NCBI GenBank assembly: GCA_018398815.1
Contig: CM031622.1
Location: 23,123,862-23,187,861, forward strand
Length of the DNA stretch: 64,000 nucleotides
DNA from: Conus ventricosus
Lineage: Eukaryota > Mollusca > Gastropoda > Neogastropoda > Conidae
Reading direction: 5' to 3'
The position numbers and the translations under genes were made by a program. Shown piece after piece: positions 33,186 to 44,924 of this stretch (positions are counted from its first letter, which is position 1; each line of letters begins with the position of its first letter). Below the pieces are notes generated by a model. The model saw only the letters and a program-made list of their open reading frames with translations. It ran no database searches and was not told the origin of the DNA.

Positions 33186-34330
33186 TTGTATATCCCAGTG
33201 CTGTCACACACCCTACCCCCATTTTCTGCAGTGAAAAATATGTAGCACTGTGTCTTGTGTTTCCCAGTGCTGTCACACACCCTACCCCATTTTCTGCAGT
33301 GAAAAATATGTAGCACTGTGTCTTGTGTTTCCCAGTGCTGTCACACATCCCACCCCCATTTTCTGCAGTGAAAAATATGTAGCACTGTGTCTTGTGTTTC
33401 CCAGTGCTGTCACACATCCCACCCCCATTTTCTGCAGTGAAAAATATGTAGGACTGTGTCTTGTGTGTTTTCCAGTGCTGTCTCTTGTATTTTCCAATCC
33501 TGTCAAATTCCCACCCACATTTTCCACAGTGGACAATTCTTAGCAGAGTATGTTGTACTTCCCTGCCCTGTCTCACCCCTACCCCCATTTTCCAAATTTG
33601 CAGCAGTCTATCGTGTATTTCCCAATACTGTCACACTCACCCCCATTTTCCAAATTTGTAGCAGTGTATCCTGTATTTCCCAATCCTGTCACACTCACCC
33701 CCATTTTCCAAATTTGCAGCAGTCTATCGTGTATTTCCCAATCCTGTCACACTCACCCCCATTTTCCAAATTTGCAGCAGTCTATCGTGTATTTCCCAAT
33801 CCTGTCACACTCACCCCCATTTTCCAAATTTGCAGCAGTCTATCGTGTATTTCCCAATCCTGTCACACTCACCCCCATTTTTCAAATTTGCAGCAGTCTA
33901 TCGTGTATTTCCCAATCCTGTCACACTCACCCCCATTTTCCAAATTTGCAGCAGTCTATCGTGTATTTCCCAATCCTGTCACACTCACCCCCATTTTCCA
34001 AATTTGTAGCAGTGTATCCTGTATTTCCCAATCCTGTCACACTCACGCCCCCATTTTCCAAATTTGTAGCAGTGTATCCTGTATTTCCCAATCCCGTCAC
34101 ACTCACGCCCCCATTTTCTACACTGGACAATTCATCGCAGTGTATCCTGTATTTCCCAATCCTGTCACACTCACGCCCCCATTTTCTATATTGAATAATT
34201 CGTCGCAGTGTATCCTGTATTTCCCAATCCTGTCACACTCACGCCCCCATTTTCTACACTGGACAATTTGTCGCAGTGTATCGTGTATTTCCCTAAGCTG
34301 TCAAACCCTCCCTCAACATTTTCTACAGAG
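33186..34330. repeat. Two related minisatellites, 62 bp then 56 bp
   Basis: About five units near 62 bp (GCAGTGAAAAATATGTAGCA then CTGTGTCTTGTGTTTCCCAG) at 33186-33480. About thirteen units near 56 bp follow (CCATTTTCCAAATTTGCAGC then AGTCTATCGTGTATTTCCCA) to about 34330. The blocks TTTCCCA, CCTGTCACAC and CCCCATTTTC are shared, so the second array probably evolved from the first. Confidence 0.93.
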
Positions 34331-34660
34331 GATTACATGTAACACTGTATTTCCCAGTCCTGTCAATAGACGCTCCACATTTTCCCTAGGTCTGCAATGT
34401 CAAGCGTAGGTGGCGCTATCTGCACAGACTTGTCAGCAAGGAGGGACAATTGATATATGTATATATAGAGAGTCAGAGTTGTAGACACACTGCACTGTAA
34501 AAGACTGGGCTAAAAGAAACCATAGGAAGACGGTGTGAAGAAGTAGCCAGAAAGAGCGACAGAACTGACAATTAAGCAGCAGCACAGCGCAGATGTCCAC
34601 AGCTTCATAAATGTACTCGGTCAGGTCAGAGTTCAGCGACCAGCCCTGACTCCTCCTTAC

Positions 34661-34793
34661 CATCATGCAGCTGTCTCTGGGCCAGGATGTAGAAGTGGTA
34701 GGCCTCTGCTCCCCGCCAGGCATTGTCGATGACCTTGGTGTCCGACAAGGCAGACGCATCCTCCTCCAGAAAACCTGCCAGGGCCGAGGAGGC
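34661..34793 (-). CDS. WDR35: WDR35 exon: loop and TPR-like helix
   Basis: 133 bp, entering in phase 0 and leaving one base into a Gly codon. The acceptor is acagcag and the donor GTAAGG. The peptide starts ASSALAGFLEEDASALSD and continues DNAWRGAEAYHFYILAQRQL, one of the best conserved stretches of IFT121. Frame intact. Confidence 0.96.
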
Positions 34794-35652
34794 CTGCTGT
34801 TAGGACAGAGAAAAACATGAAGACAATGAAGATCAATAATGATCAAATCAAATCAAATCATGTTGCTTCGAGCCCTGCTGACCACAAAAGCCATATCAGG
34901 GCTGAAACACTATCAAAAATGCAGAACAAAGTGGAAGAAGTACAATGCAAAGTTAAAACTCAATGTCAGTTATTTCTTTACATCAAAAGACCCACAAAAA
35001 AGTCTGTCACACTCAAGTTTAAATCAAATCTTCTTGAAAAAAAATTGATTTCCTTCAAAAACCCAAAAATCAAATCCAGGGGAACGTCTTGGACCAAGGT
35101 CTTCACTGAGCTTGCTGTAAAGTGTTAATGTCTGACATCATGTAGCTCCCTCCATTTAAGTAGAATGTGTCTAATGCTGTGACGTTCATCACATGGAATG
35201 CAATGTGGAGCTTCTTCACTCTTTTAAAGATACAAATCAGTTAAAAATGAATGGCCAGTGTGCAGCCAGCATAAAACTGTACCTTCTTTGCAGCCCTGAG
35301 GGTAAATGAGAGGAACTCTTTTAGGTTTAGATGGATCTGGAATAGTTTGTTATTTGTCTGTGTATTTCAGTTCTCTGACACTAACAATAATAACACGATG
35401 AAGGCAACAATGATACTAACACAGAAACATGACAACAATAATAATGATAACAACAGAAAAAAAAAGAAAAAGAAAACAATGATACTAATAGAAAAAAAAT
35501 GACAAAGACAATAATGATACAAACAATAATAAACACTTCTCAAACACATACCTGACCAAATGTTCAATATAATATTCTCTTTAAAAAAAAATTCAGACAG
35601 GAAAAACAAAACAAAAAAAACTTGAGTGTATGTGTGTGTGTGTGCATGTGCG

Positions 35653-35687
<35 letters not shown>

Positions 35688-36040
35688 ACGCGCATGCGAT
35701 TTGTGCATGCATGTGTGTGGTGCCTGTGCATGTGTGTGTGTGTGCGTGCGTGCGTGTGTGCATATATGCGTGATTGTGATGTGTCATGTGTGGTATGCGT
35801 TTATGTGCTGTGAGCAAGTGTGTCACCATATGAGTATACAAAATGACAATGTCACCCGGACAGCCATCTGCATCTGTGTGTATGAGTCTCTGTGACTCTG
35901 AAAACAGACTCTTCTTCACTAACCGAAATCAGCAAAATGCCCTTTTCCTAAGCTTTTTTTTTTTCGTCAGTCAACATTATCCTCGTCCCCTTCCATTCAC
36001 CTCCGACAAACTGTTTTCCTGGGTTGTTCTCAGCATGGAA
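34794..36040. other. WDR35 intron, unique plus GT tract
   Basis: Low-GC unique sequence. A GT/GC-interrupted microsatellite lies at about 35625-35762. No coding similarity was seen. Confidence 0.6.
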
Positions 36041-36493
36041 TATGACTTGCATGGCAATGTGACACTGCTTTCATGGCAATGTGACACAGCTTTCATGGCA
36101 ATGTGACACTGCTTTCATGGCAATGTGACACTGCTTTCATGGCAATGTGACACTGCTTTCATGGCAATGTGACACTGCTTTCATGGCAATGTCACACTGC
36201 TTTCATGGCAATGTGACACGGCAATGTGACATTGCTTTCATGGCAATGTGACACTGCTTTCATGGCAATGTGACACCGCTTTCATGGCAATGTGACACCG
36301 CTTTCATGGCAATGTGACACAGCTTTCATGGCAATGTGACACTGCTTTCATGGCAATGTGACACTGCTTTCATGGCAATGTGACACCGCTTTCATGGCAA
36401 TGTGACACTGCTTTCATGGCAATGTGACACTGTGACACTGCTTTCATGGCAATGTGACACCGCTTTCATGGCAATGTGACACTGCTTTCATGG
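36040..36493. repeat. 22-bp minisatellite, left part
   Basis: About 20 copies of TTTCATGGCAATGTGACACTGC-type units of 22 bp (written here as TTTCATGGCAATGTGACACT plus GC). The array is cut by a 727-bp insertion and resumes at 37221-37270. Confidence 0.95.
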
Positions 36494-37220
36494 CACGGCA
36501 GTTCTGACTGCTGCATTGAGTCGCTTGAGTCAAATTCTTCAAACGCGTGAGACGGAAAAGGAGAAGAAACAAATTGTGCGCTCGCACCCAACAAGCCCGG
36601 GTCTAGTCTGTGAGCGGTCTTGTATCTGACACCCTAGTGTGTCAGGAGATAAGGGCCCAAGGGGGCTTCTCGCGCTTGTACTGAAAGCGTGGAGAATAGC
36701 GAACCACACACTGCTTTGCTGTCTGTATCGCGCCTATAGCTGACCAATGTTTACACAACGACTCCACACAGCTAGCGCGGATAAACCGAGAAAAGCGGAA
36801 TTGTCTCTGTCCACAACACCCTGTGAGCTATTTTCTTCGAAGGTTATAGTGGCGTCAAGTGCCAGGCCGGCCAACGACGCACGGCGCGCGCGTGCAGCAC
36901 AGGTTGCGCCGGTCGCAAAGTTCTGTCAGAAAGTTTTAAACACGAACTTAATTATGGTACTCACAGAGAAGACTGACATGCCAGCTTTTGTCACACTCTC
37001 AAGTACTCACTGCGCCATTGCTCTCATACAGAAATTATAGTTAAAAAACCTCTGTACAGTAAATATAACTTAAAGATGTTGCACCAGTCTCGAAGCGTCC
37101 AAAAACACACAGAGCGTCTGGCCGTGTGGTGGCTGACTAGTTAAGGGCCTAGCCCGAGTCACAAGGCAAAGCGTTGGACGAACTAAATGCAGTCGCTGTG
37201 AGTGTGCGGGCGCGGCCGTG
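36494..37220. mobile_element. 727-bp insertion in the 22-bp array
   Basis: GC-richer sequence (with GCGCGCGC-type runs near 36880-36900) that interrupts the array exactly. The left end reads CACGGCAGTTCTGACTGCTG and the right end (complement) CACGGCCGCGCCCGCACACT, so both start CACGGC. ATGG is present on both sides (36490-36493 and 37221-37224), giving an apparent 4-bp target duplication, though the repeat context makes the exact length ambiguous. A 97-codon frame at 36747-37040 has no recognisable domain. Probably a non-autonomous DNA element of unknown family. Confidence 0.7.
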
Positions 37221-37270
37221 ATGGCAATGTGACACTGCTTTCATGGCAATGTGACACTGCTTTCATGGCA
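37221..37270. repeat. 22-bp minisatellite, right part
   Basis: Two further units of the array at 36040-36493, resuming immediately after the 727-bp insertion. Confidence 0.9.
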
Positions 37271-37294
37271 CACCCACATACCCCTTCACACCCA

Positions 37295-37355
37295 CCCCTC
37301 TCTCCTCACCTGCTTTCCCTGTTTGTTCTTGGCGCGGGAGGTGAGTTTCATGGCG
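37295..37355 (-). pseudogene. Duplicated 3' end of a WDR35 exon with its donor
   Basis: A near-identical copy of the last part of the exon at 37416-37553, offset by about 106 bp. On the sense strand it reads ATGAAACTCACCTCCCGCGC, then CAAGAACAAACAGGGAAAGCAG-type sequence, and ends CAG|GTGAGG. It keeps a strong donor but lacks the exon's 5' part and acceptor. It lies downstream of the true donor in the intron. Confidence 0.85.
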
Positions 37356-37415
37356 CCGCAACCACAACTTTACTGATCCGCCCCCTACCCCTAACACCTG
37401 CCCCTCTCTCCTTAC

Positions 37416-37553
37416 CTGCTTTCCCTGTTTGTTCTTGGTGCGGGAGGTGAGTTTCATGGCGTCATGGTACTGTTCCACCAGCAGGCCTCCCAGAACGTAG
37501 AGCTTCTTCAGCGTCAGGGGACTGCACTTGGACGCCTTCTGCTCCTCCGCCAC
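37416..37553 (-). CDS. WDR35: WDR35 exon: solenoid helix and basic linker
   Basis: 138 bp, phase 0 at both ends. The acceptor is ggggcag and the donor GTAAGG. The peptide begins VAEEQKASKCSPLTLKKL and continues YVLGGLLVEQYHDAMKL, matching KKLYVLSALLIEQYHEQMK of the family, then ends in a Lys-rich linker. Frame intact. A partial duplicate of its 3' end lies at 37295-37355. Confidence 0.95.
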
Positions 37554-37614
37554 CTGCCCCACACACCACCACTCGTCAACCACCAGCCTTCCACACTACT
37601 GTGATCGGTTGTCA

Positions 37615-39180
37615 TGTGGCTGGCTTGTGTTGGGGCAGTGACTGGATTGCATTGTGTGGCGATATGTTATATCATCTCACTGGGTTGTGGTTGGGGCAGT
37701 GACTGCATTGCATTGTGTGGCAATATGTTATATCATCTCACTGGGTTGTGGATGGGGCAGTGACTGCATTGCATTGTGTGGCGATATGTTATATCATCTC
37801 ACTGGGTTGTGGTTGGGGCAGTGACTGTATTACATTGTGTGGCGATATGTTATATCATCTCACTGGGTTGTGTTTGGGACAGTGACTGTATTACATTGTG
37901 TGGCGATATGTTATATCATCTCACTGGGTTGTGACTGTATGTGATATAATCTCACTGGGTTGTGGTTGGGACAGTGACTGTATTACATTGTGTGGCGATA
38001 CGTTATATCATCTCACTGGGTTGTGGTTGAGACAGTGACTGTATTACATTGTGTGGTGATACGTTAAATCATCTCACTGGGTTGTGGTTGGGCAGTGACT
38101 GTATCATAGCATATGGTGATGGTTGTCATGTGGCTGGCTTGTGGTTGAGGCAGTGACTGTATTATATTGTGTGGCAGTGGATTGTCATGTCACTGGCTTG
38201 TGGTTGAGGCAGTGACTGATTATATTGTGTGGGATGGATTGTCATGTCAGTGGCTTGTGGTTGAGGCAGTGACTGTATCATATTGTGTGGCAGTGGATTG
38301 TCATGTCAGTGGCTTGTGCTTGCGGCAGTGACTGTATTATATTGTGTGGCAGTGGATTGTCATATCAGTGGCTTATGGTTGAGGCAGTGACTGTATTACA
38401 TGTGGGGTGATGGATTGTTATATCAGTGGCTTGTGGTTGAGGCAGTGACTGTATTATATTGTGTGGCAGTGGACTGTCATGTCAGTGGCTTGTGGTTGAG
38501 GCAGTGACTGTATCATATTGTGTGGCAGTGGATTGTCATATCATGGCTTGTGGTTGAGGCAGTGACTGTATTATATTGTGTGGCAGTGGATTATCATGTC
38601 AGGGCTTGTGGTTGAGGCAGTGACTGTATTATATTGTGTGGCAGTGGATTGTCATTCAGTGGCTTGTGGTTGAGGCAGTGACTGTATCATATTGTGTGGC
38701 AGTGGATTGTCATGTCAGTGGCTTGTGGTTGAGGCAGTGACTGTATCATACTGTGTGGCAGTGGATTGTCATGTCAGTGGCTTGTGGTTGAGGCAGTGAC
38801 TGTATATATTGTGTGGCAGTGGATTGTCATGTCAGTGGCTTGTGGTTGAGGCAGTGACTGTATTATATTGTGTGGCAGTGGATTGTCATGTGCTGGCTTG
38901 TGGTTGAGGCAGTGACTGTATTATATTGTGTGGCAGTGGATTGTCATGTCAGTGGCTTGTGGTTGAGGCAGTGACTGTATTATATTGTGTGGCAGTGGAT
39001 TATCATGTCAGAGGCTTGTGGTTGAGGCGGTGACTGTATCATACTGAGTGGAGACAGGTTATATCCTGTTCCTGCTTGTGGTTGAGGCAGTGCCTATTTT
39101 AAATTGTGTGGTGATGGGTTACTGACTGCAACATATTGTGTGGTGATGGCTTATTTCATGTTGCTGGCTCGTAGTTGAGA
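37615..39180. repeat. 59-bp minisatellite
   Basis: About 26 copies of a unit near 59 bp (blocks ACTGTATTATATTGTGTGGC, AGTGGATTGTCATGTCAGTG and GCTTGTGGTTGAGGCAGTG). The left units form a separate variant class (GATATGTTATATCATCTCAC). The array begins about 60 bp upstream (sense) of the exon at 37416-37553. Several units lack single bases. Confidence 0.95.
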
Positions 39181-39740
39181 CAGTGTATCACACTGTATTC
39201 CATCTGCATGGTATTGGTTTTCCCCCATTACAACATCTGCTCTGTACTGCTGAAGCACTTTTGTCACTAAGCTGGTTGCTGCTGTGCTGTCTGACCACAC
39301 AGCTCTGATCACAGCTACAATGTTGACAGAGAACCAAGTCTTTAGAAGACTGGGAAACTTTGCTGGAAGCTTTCAATGTACAGTATGTTACAACATAATG
39401 CAATGCAACATATTGCTGCACTGTATGACAGAATGTTGCTCTACACAGACGTACACTGCCGTTCAGTGGACAGTCATGAAAACCACGCAAAGACAGTGGC
39501 GCCTCTCCACAACCACCTCTAGATGCATTGAAGGGTCTTAAATAAGACGGAACATTGTTTTTTTTACATAACTCTGGTAATGAAAATGAGACAAACGTCT
39601 TCCAGAATATTTAAGTCTTTAAAGGAAAAGGGAAGTCACTAGAAAGACCCAGCAGTAAAGTTACACTGTGCAGCCTCCACTGCACACACACCACACACAC
39701 ACACACCATACAGGTCGTTCCAGCCACAGCCACGCTCTAC
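39181..39740. other. Unique WDR35 intron segment
   Basis: Unique sequence with a short CA run near 39684-39708. No other feature was recognised. Confidence 0.55.
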
Positions 39741-39952
39741 CTTGAAGAGCAGTTTGGCGGCCTCCATGAAGTTGCCAGCTTTGCGATACAGCTCAATGGC
39801 CGACAGCACCTTGTTCTTTTCCACAGGTGAGAAGCATACTTGGCCAGGAGCAGGTCAATCTCTCGCACGTTGTGGGTCTTGGCCAGTTCTATCCCCTTGT
39901 CCCACTGATTCAGGTTGACGCACGTGTCGATGGCCATCTTGACGCGATTGCA
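39741..39952 (-). CDS. WDR35: WDR35 exon: solenoid helices, two bases short
   Basis: 212 bp between the acceptor catggcag and the donor GTAGAG. Family-like peptide in two frames: CNRVKMAIDTCVNLNQWDKG to AKYASHL, then EKNKVLSAIELYRKAGNF to AKLLFK. The frame breaks at CACCTG-TGGAAA, where one base is missing relative to a Leu-Glu reading. The exon also starts one base short for the phase-2 donor of the previous exon. Length logic agrees (214 expected). Splice sites and similarity are otherwise intact. Confidence 0.92.
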
Positions 39953-40029
39953 CTGCCATGGGAAATTTCGTACAGATGTATGAATTTGTAGTGTTAACTC
40001 TTTTTCACTTGATACAGATTCAAAGCATG

Positions 40030-40810
40030 ATTGAATCTCTTCAACATCACCCACTCCACTGAACGATCTGTTCAGTGCCACTTCACTTCAACATCACCCA
40101 CTCCACTGAACGATCGATCAGTGCCACTTCACTTCAACATCCCCCATTCCACTGAACGATCTGTTCAGTGCCACTTCACTTCAACATCACCCACTCCACT
40201 GAACGATCGGATCAGTGCCACTTCACTTCAACATCCCCATTCCACTGAACGATCTGTTCAGTGCCACTTCACTTCAACATCACCCATTCCACTGAATGAT
40301 CTGTTCAGTGCCACTTCACTTCAACATCCCCCATTCCACTGAACGATCTGTTCAGTGCCACTTCACTTCAACATCACCCATTCCACTGGATGATCTGTTC
40401 AGTGCCACTTCACTTCAACATCACCCATTCCACTGAACGATCTGTTTCAGTGCCACTTCACTTCAACATCATCCATTCCACTGGATGATCTGTTCAGTGC
40501 CACTTCACTTCAACATCACCCATTCCACTGGATGATCTGTTCAGTGCCACTTCACTTCAACATCACCCATTCCACTGAACGATCTGTTCAGTGCCACTTC
40601 ACTTCAACATCATCCATTCCACTGGATGATCTGTTCAGTGCCACTTCTTCAACATCACCCATTCCACTGAACGATCTGTTCAGTGCCACTTCACTTCAAC
40701 ATCATCCATTCCACTGGATGATCTGTTCAGTGCCACTTCACTTCAACATCATCCATTCCACTGATGATCTGTTCAGTGCCACTTCACTTCAGCATCACCC
40801 ATTCCACTGA
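40030..40810. repeat. 48-bp minisatellite with a hairpin in each unit
   Basis: About 16 copies of a 47-50 bp unit (CCACTGAACGATCTGTTCAG then TGCCACTTCACTTCAACATC). CACTGAAC-GATCT-GTTCAGTG is a perfect 8-bp inverted repeat in many units. Variant units read CACTGGATGATCTGTTCAGT and lose half of the stem. It begins about 80 bp from the exon at 39741-39952. Confidence 0.95.
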
Positions 40811-41147
40811 ATGACCTCGTTGAGAGCTATTTCAAACCACAAATTCTGACGACATGCTTTGATCTTCCCTTGGCCCAACCACATCGCATATGCTACCGGC
40901 ATGGAGTGTGTCATCAGGTGACATTCAGTGTCCTTTTCATTTCAATGTCACTGGTATCCTCCACCAGTCTGCGGCACATAACAGTATTACACAGCCTCTA
41001 CACCATGTATGAGTGCATTACACTTCTACATAGCGTCTTCTTTGTTTTTGTGGATACCAGAGTGAGAGAAAATGAGATCATACATGTTTTATTCAACAGA
41101 CCCCATGGCCGGTCATGGAAGCAGTTGTGTGAACAAGCATTTTGCAT

Positions 41148-41217
<70 letters not shown>

Positions 41218-41315
41218 AGACAGACAGAAACAGACAGACAGACAGAGACAGAGATAGACAGAGAGACAAAGAGAGAAAGAGAGACAGGCAGACATACAGA
41301 GACTGAGACAGAAAT

Positions 41316-41384
<69 letters not shown>

Positions 41385-41619
41385 ATGAGAGAGAGAGAGA
41401 GAATGAATTACTAGAAGAGAGACAGAAAAAAGAAAGGAAGAGTGAAGAAAGGAAAGGGCAGGAGGGGGGAGGACAAACAATGATGGAACATGGGAAGCAG
41501 TTTGGACTACAGGTGGACAGGGACATGAAAGAAGGGACAGTGGGTGTGTGTGTTTGGTGGTGTGTGTGTGTGTGGTGGTGTGTGATGTGTGTGGGGTGTG
41601 TGTTGTGATGTGTGTGTGT

Positions 41620-41689
<70 letters not shown>

Positions 41690-41784
41690 TTGAGTGTGTG
41701 TGTGTGGGGTGTGTGTTTTGTGTGTGTATCTGTGTGTGTGTGTGTGTGTGTGTGTGGGTGTTGTGTGTGTGGGGTGGTTGTGTG

Positions 41785-41834
<50 letters not shown>

Positions 41835-41984
41835 ATCGTGTGATGTGTGTGTGTGTGGTTTTGGTGTATCTGTGTGTGTGTGTGTGTGTGTGTTGTGTGT
41901 GTATTGTGTGGGGGGGGTGTGTGTGTGTGTGTGTGTGCTGTATCTGTGGTTGTGTGTGTGTGTGTATCTGTGTGTGTGTGAGTG

Positions 41985-42018
<34 letters not shown>

Positions 42019-42517
42019 TATGTGTGTGTGTGTGTGTTTTGTGTGTGTAGGGGGGTATGTGTGTGTGTGTGTGTGGTGTGTGCTCGGGGGGGGTGTGTTG
42101 GTGTGTGTTGTGTATCATTTTTTTGTGTACCTGTGTGTGTGTGTGTAGTGTTGTATGAGATGAGTATGTGTGTCCCGTGTGGGTGTGTGCATGCCTGCCT
42201 AAAACAAATGCTGGAAGAATGTGGGTGAGAGGAAACTGAGACAGAGACAGACGGAAAGAGAGAGAGGCCAGAGAGAGAGAGAGAGCAAGAGGTAGAGAAA
42301 GAGTCAGGCACACAGCGACCAAACAGAGAGAGACTTAAAGAGTCAGCCAACTGAGACACAGAGAAAGGCCAAAAAGAGAGAGACAGAGAGACACAAAGAC
42401 AGTCAGTAGACAAAGAGACAAGCCAAAAGAGAGCGACAGAGAAAATCAGGCAGACACAGACTGAAAGCAAGTCCAAAACAGAAAGTCAGGCAGATGGAGA
42501 ATGACAAGGGAGATTAC
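40811..42517. repeat. GA and GT microsatellite block
   Basis: Two (GA)n tracts (about 41152-41214 and 41320-41403) joined by CAGA-rich sequence, then about 600 bp of imperfect GT repeats (about 41540-42160), then GA-rich sequence to about 42470. The long Arg-Glu, Cys-Val and Thr-His reading frames here are artefacts of these repeats. Confidence 0.93.
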
Positions 42518-42579
42518 CTGATGTAGGCCTCCACCGCCTGTTCACACATGCCCACGCTCTGAAACATTTGGGCGATATC
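42518..42579 (-). CDS. WDR35: WDR35 exon: short solenoid exon
   Basis: 62 bp: 20 codons plus two bases. The acceptor is gttccag and the donor GTAATC. The peptide [20 protein letters not shown] matches [20 protein letters not shown] of the family. It begins in phase 0 right after the previous exon's KLLP. Frame intact. Confidence 0.95.
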
Positions 42580-42844
42580 CTGGAACACACATGCCACCGT
42601 CACTTCTTTAACATTATCGTGCACATCCATAATGACTTCTTCACCATAACATTAGTGAAAAATGATGTACAATCAAAATACTATCATAACATATTTAGTT
42701 AATATTTCTAACCCACACATAATACCAGACATTTTCATGTGCTTTTCTTCGAAAAGAAACAAAAAAAGTGTCTGTTCCAGTTCCATGCACTTCCCAAACG
42801 AAAACCGATTATTGAACAGCCTTTGTTCCAAACTCCATCTTTGA

Positions 42845-43110
42845 TTCCTTTCATTCCAGTAGCATCGTTTAAGAGCAGCTCATTCCAATTTGCCCATATG
42901 CAGCCGCAGCCAGGATCCTTCAGCTACTATCTCATTACCAACATCCCTCACAGAGCTGGCAGTATCTGACTGCTGTAAGGTCATCACCCACCCTGGGAAA
43001 CACTGCCCTGCAGCTGAGTCACTACAGTGGTGTGATCTGGGAGGACACTGTCCACTAAACCCCTTACTGGCAGGTAATAACCTTTTGGACCGTGAGCCAT
43101 GACCGATTCC
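42845..43110 (-). mobile_element. Composite retroposon, old partial copy
   Basis: Reverse-strand remnants of the second module: a TCATTCCAATTTGCC and CAGCCGCAGCCAGG region, CACTGCCCTGCAGCTGAGTC, and CTAAACCCCTTACTGGCAGG. Strongly diverged, with approximate ends. Confidence 0.5.
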
Positions 43111-43268
43111 AAAGCCAGCACATCATCTAGTCAACTGACCAGTCACCTTCATCCCTGCCCCCCCACACAACCCTTCCCCCCACACCCTACCCCCAAGTTC
43201 TACCCCTTACCCCGCCCCCCCCCCCCCCCCCCCCCCCCCTCCACCTCCCAAGCATGAGGATGACTGAC

Positions 43269-43401
43269 CGGCAGTAGTTTGTGGTTTTCGGGGAGGGTGG
43301 TGATCATTTTCTCCAGGCCGGCGTAGTCCTCCAGCATGTAGTAGCACTCGGCCAGCCGCTCCTGGTTCCTGCCCTGCACGTAGTAGGTCACCGCCTGCTG
43401 C
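43269..43401 (-). CDS. WDR35: WDR35 exon: [21 protein letters not shown] block
   Basis: 133 bp. One base completes a Trp codon and 44 codons follow, ending in phase 0. The acceptor is gggtgcag and the donor GTCAGT. The peptide runs [36 protein letters not shown] and PENHKLLP, almost identical to vertebrate WDR35. The split Trp confirms that the previous exon ends ...DRQK-TG at 47777. Confidence 0.97.
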
Positions 43402-43479
43402 CTGCACCCACACACACACACCCCGCCCTTCAGCCACAGGACTCGCTTCCCACCTCATCCTCTTAACCCTTCTTTAAAA

Positions 43480-44590
43480 AAAAAAAAAAAAAAAAAAAGA
43501 AAGAAAGAAAAAGACTAAGAAAAACCTAAACCCCCTGTTTGGAAAAATTGCTGGTTTGAACTTTGTGCCCAGCTCAAATTTCATGTCTGCAGATCAGCAT
43601 GTCAAGTGTTCCGTGTATGGAATTCACAAGACCAGTCTGTCAGGTGTATCGTTTATCTATGGCAGCATATGGAAATGGAAACAGTCTGTCGCGTGTAAAT
43701 CTTTTCCTTCGAAGATGTGACAGCATCATGTGCGTATCCCATTCGGCGTGTAATGTTCAAGCCAAACGTACAGAGTATGAAAGAACATTTCAAGACAAAA
43801 TTCATATGAATGAAGAGCAACCCTCAGCAACCAGTCAGCGTGACCTTGGTTTTCTTGCAATGTCATTGGGGTGCAGGACCTTGGTTTGTGTTCTTGTACG
43901 ATCACCCTCAAACCGTCACTGACATTCCAGTCAAGTCATGACGTTCACAGCCAATTGAGACTGTGGATGCACATCCATCGGCAAGCAAGAGAAAATCAGG
44001 ATGATGACAAATCACAAAGCCCAGACTGAAATTGACAGCCAACTTATGATGGCAAAAGACTGATTTAAAAAACAACAAGGCACATCACCAAGCAAAAATT
44101 TCCCTCAAATAAAATGAGAGAACTGATCTCCTTGAAAGCATTCAAATACAAACAAGTGAAACATCATGGAATACAATCTTGCTGAAATCTGTATTAAACT
44201 ATAGCTACAGTTGGCCTTATACTGAATACCTTCAAACACTCTATGAGAAGACGACAGATGCTAAGTGTTGAATCAGATGAGATGCATAACAAAGCCTGCT
44301 CTCCCTCCCAAGGGTAACTGTCCACAAGCTGTGGTCCTGATTCCACCGATGCCTCTTCCATGCCAACATTGATCTGTCACAGACACCAGAGGCTCCTCTA
44401 CCATCTAAACACTGACTTCCTTGAAAAAAAAACCAACTGACATGCTGCAGTCGTGGCCTGCATTCCCCTTCCCCTCGCCTGCTCTCCCACAAGAGCATAA
44501 GGCGGTCAGGATTCCTATCCTCCCTTTCCATCCAGAAAGCCCGAGGTCAGAGGGAACGCCTGTTGTGAGACCAGTAAAACACTGGATCAA
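43480..44590. other. Unique WDR35 intron segment
   Basis: A poly-A run at 43476-43498, then unique sequence without recognised genes. A poly-C run (about 43217-43238) lies just downstream of the neighbouring exon. Confidence 0.5.
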
Positions 44591-44599
44591 CAACACACA

Positions 44600-44850
44600 G
44601 CCAGAGTTGTGCTCTTTCTTCCTTTCATCACAGGCCCCGGTCCCAGACTGGGTCAGGAACCAGCACCTGCAGCTTTGGTCAGACAGACAGCGTCAGCCTC
44701 TTCAGTGAGGTTCCAGTGTTCCAGTCACAGTCTTTCACAAACTTTGCGGCTCTGGGTCAGACACAGCTGTGACTGAGACTCCTGACTTCATGACAGTGAT
44801 GATGAGGATCGAACCTGTACCTCCCAAACACACTCCATGATGCTAGTGAT
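44600..44850 (-). mobile_element. Possible composite retroposon remnant
   Basis: Weak reverse-strand matches to the family: CAGCACCTGCAGCTTTGGTC resembles the CACCTGCAGTGTTGGTC block, and GATCGAACCTGTACCTCCCA resembles the complement of the B-box region. Too diverged for firm ends. Confidence 0.4.
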
Positions 44851-44924
44851 TAATGAAAGCTAGTCTGCTTCTTTCATGGTATGTTATCATCTGTGCAACT
44901 GTTCCAAAGAGATCATGCAATCCC

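Noticed and set aside
36747..37040. 97-codon frame in the 727-bp insertion
   Set aside because: No recognisable domain, and a GC-rich segment can stay open by chance.
41000..42476. Long frames rich in Thr-His, Cys-Val or Arg-Glu
   Set aside because: They are translations of GT, CA and GA microsatellites. The same kind of frame appears near 2450-2790, 8650-9730, 56280-57720 and 61080-61850.
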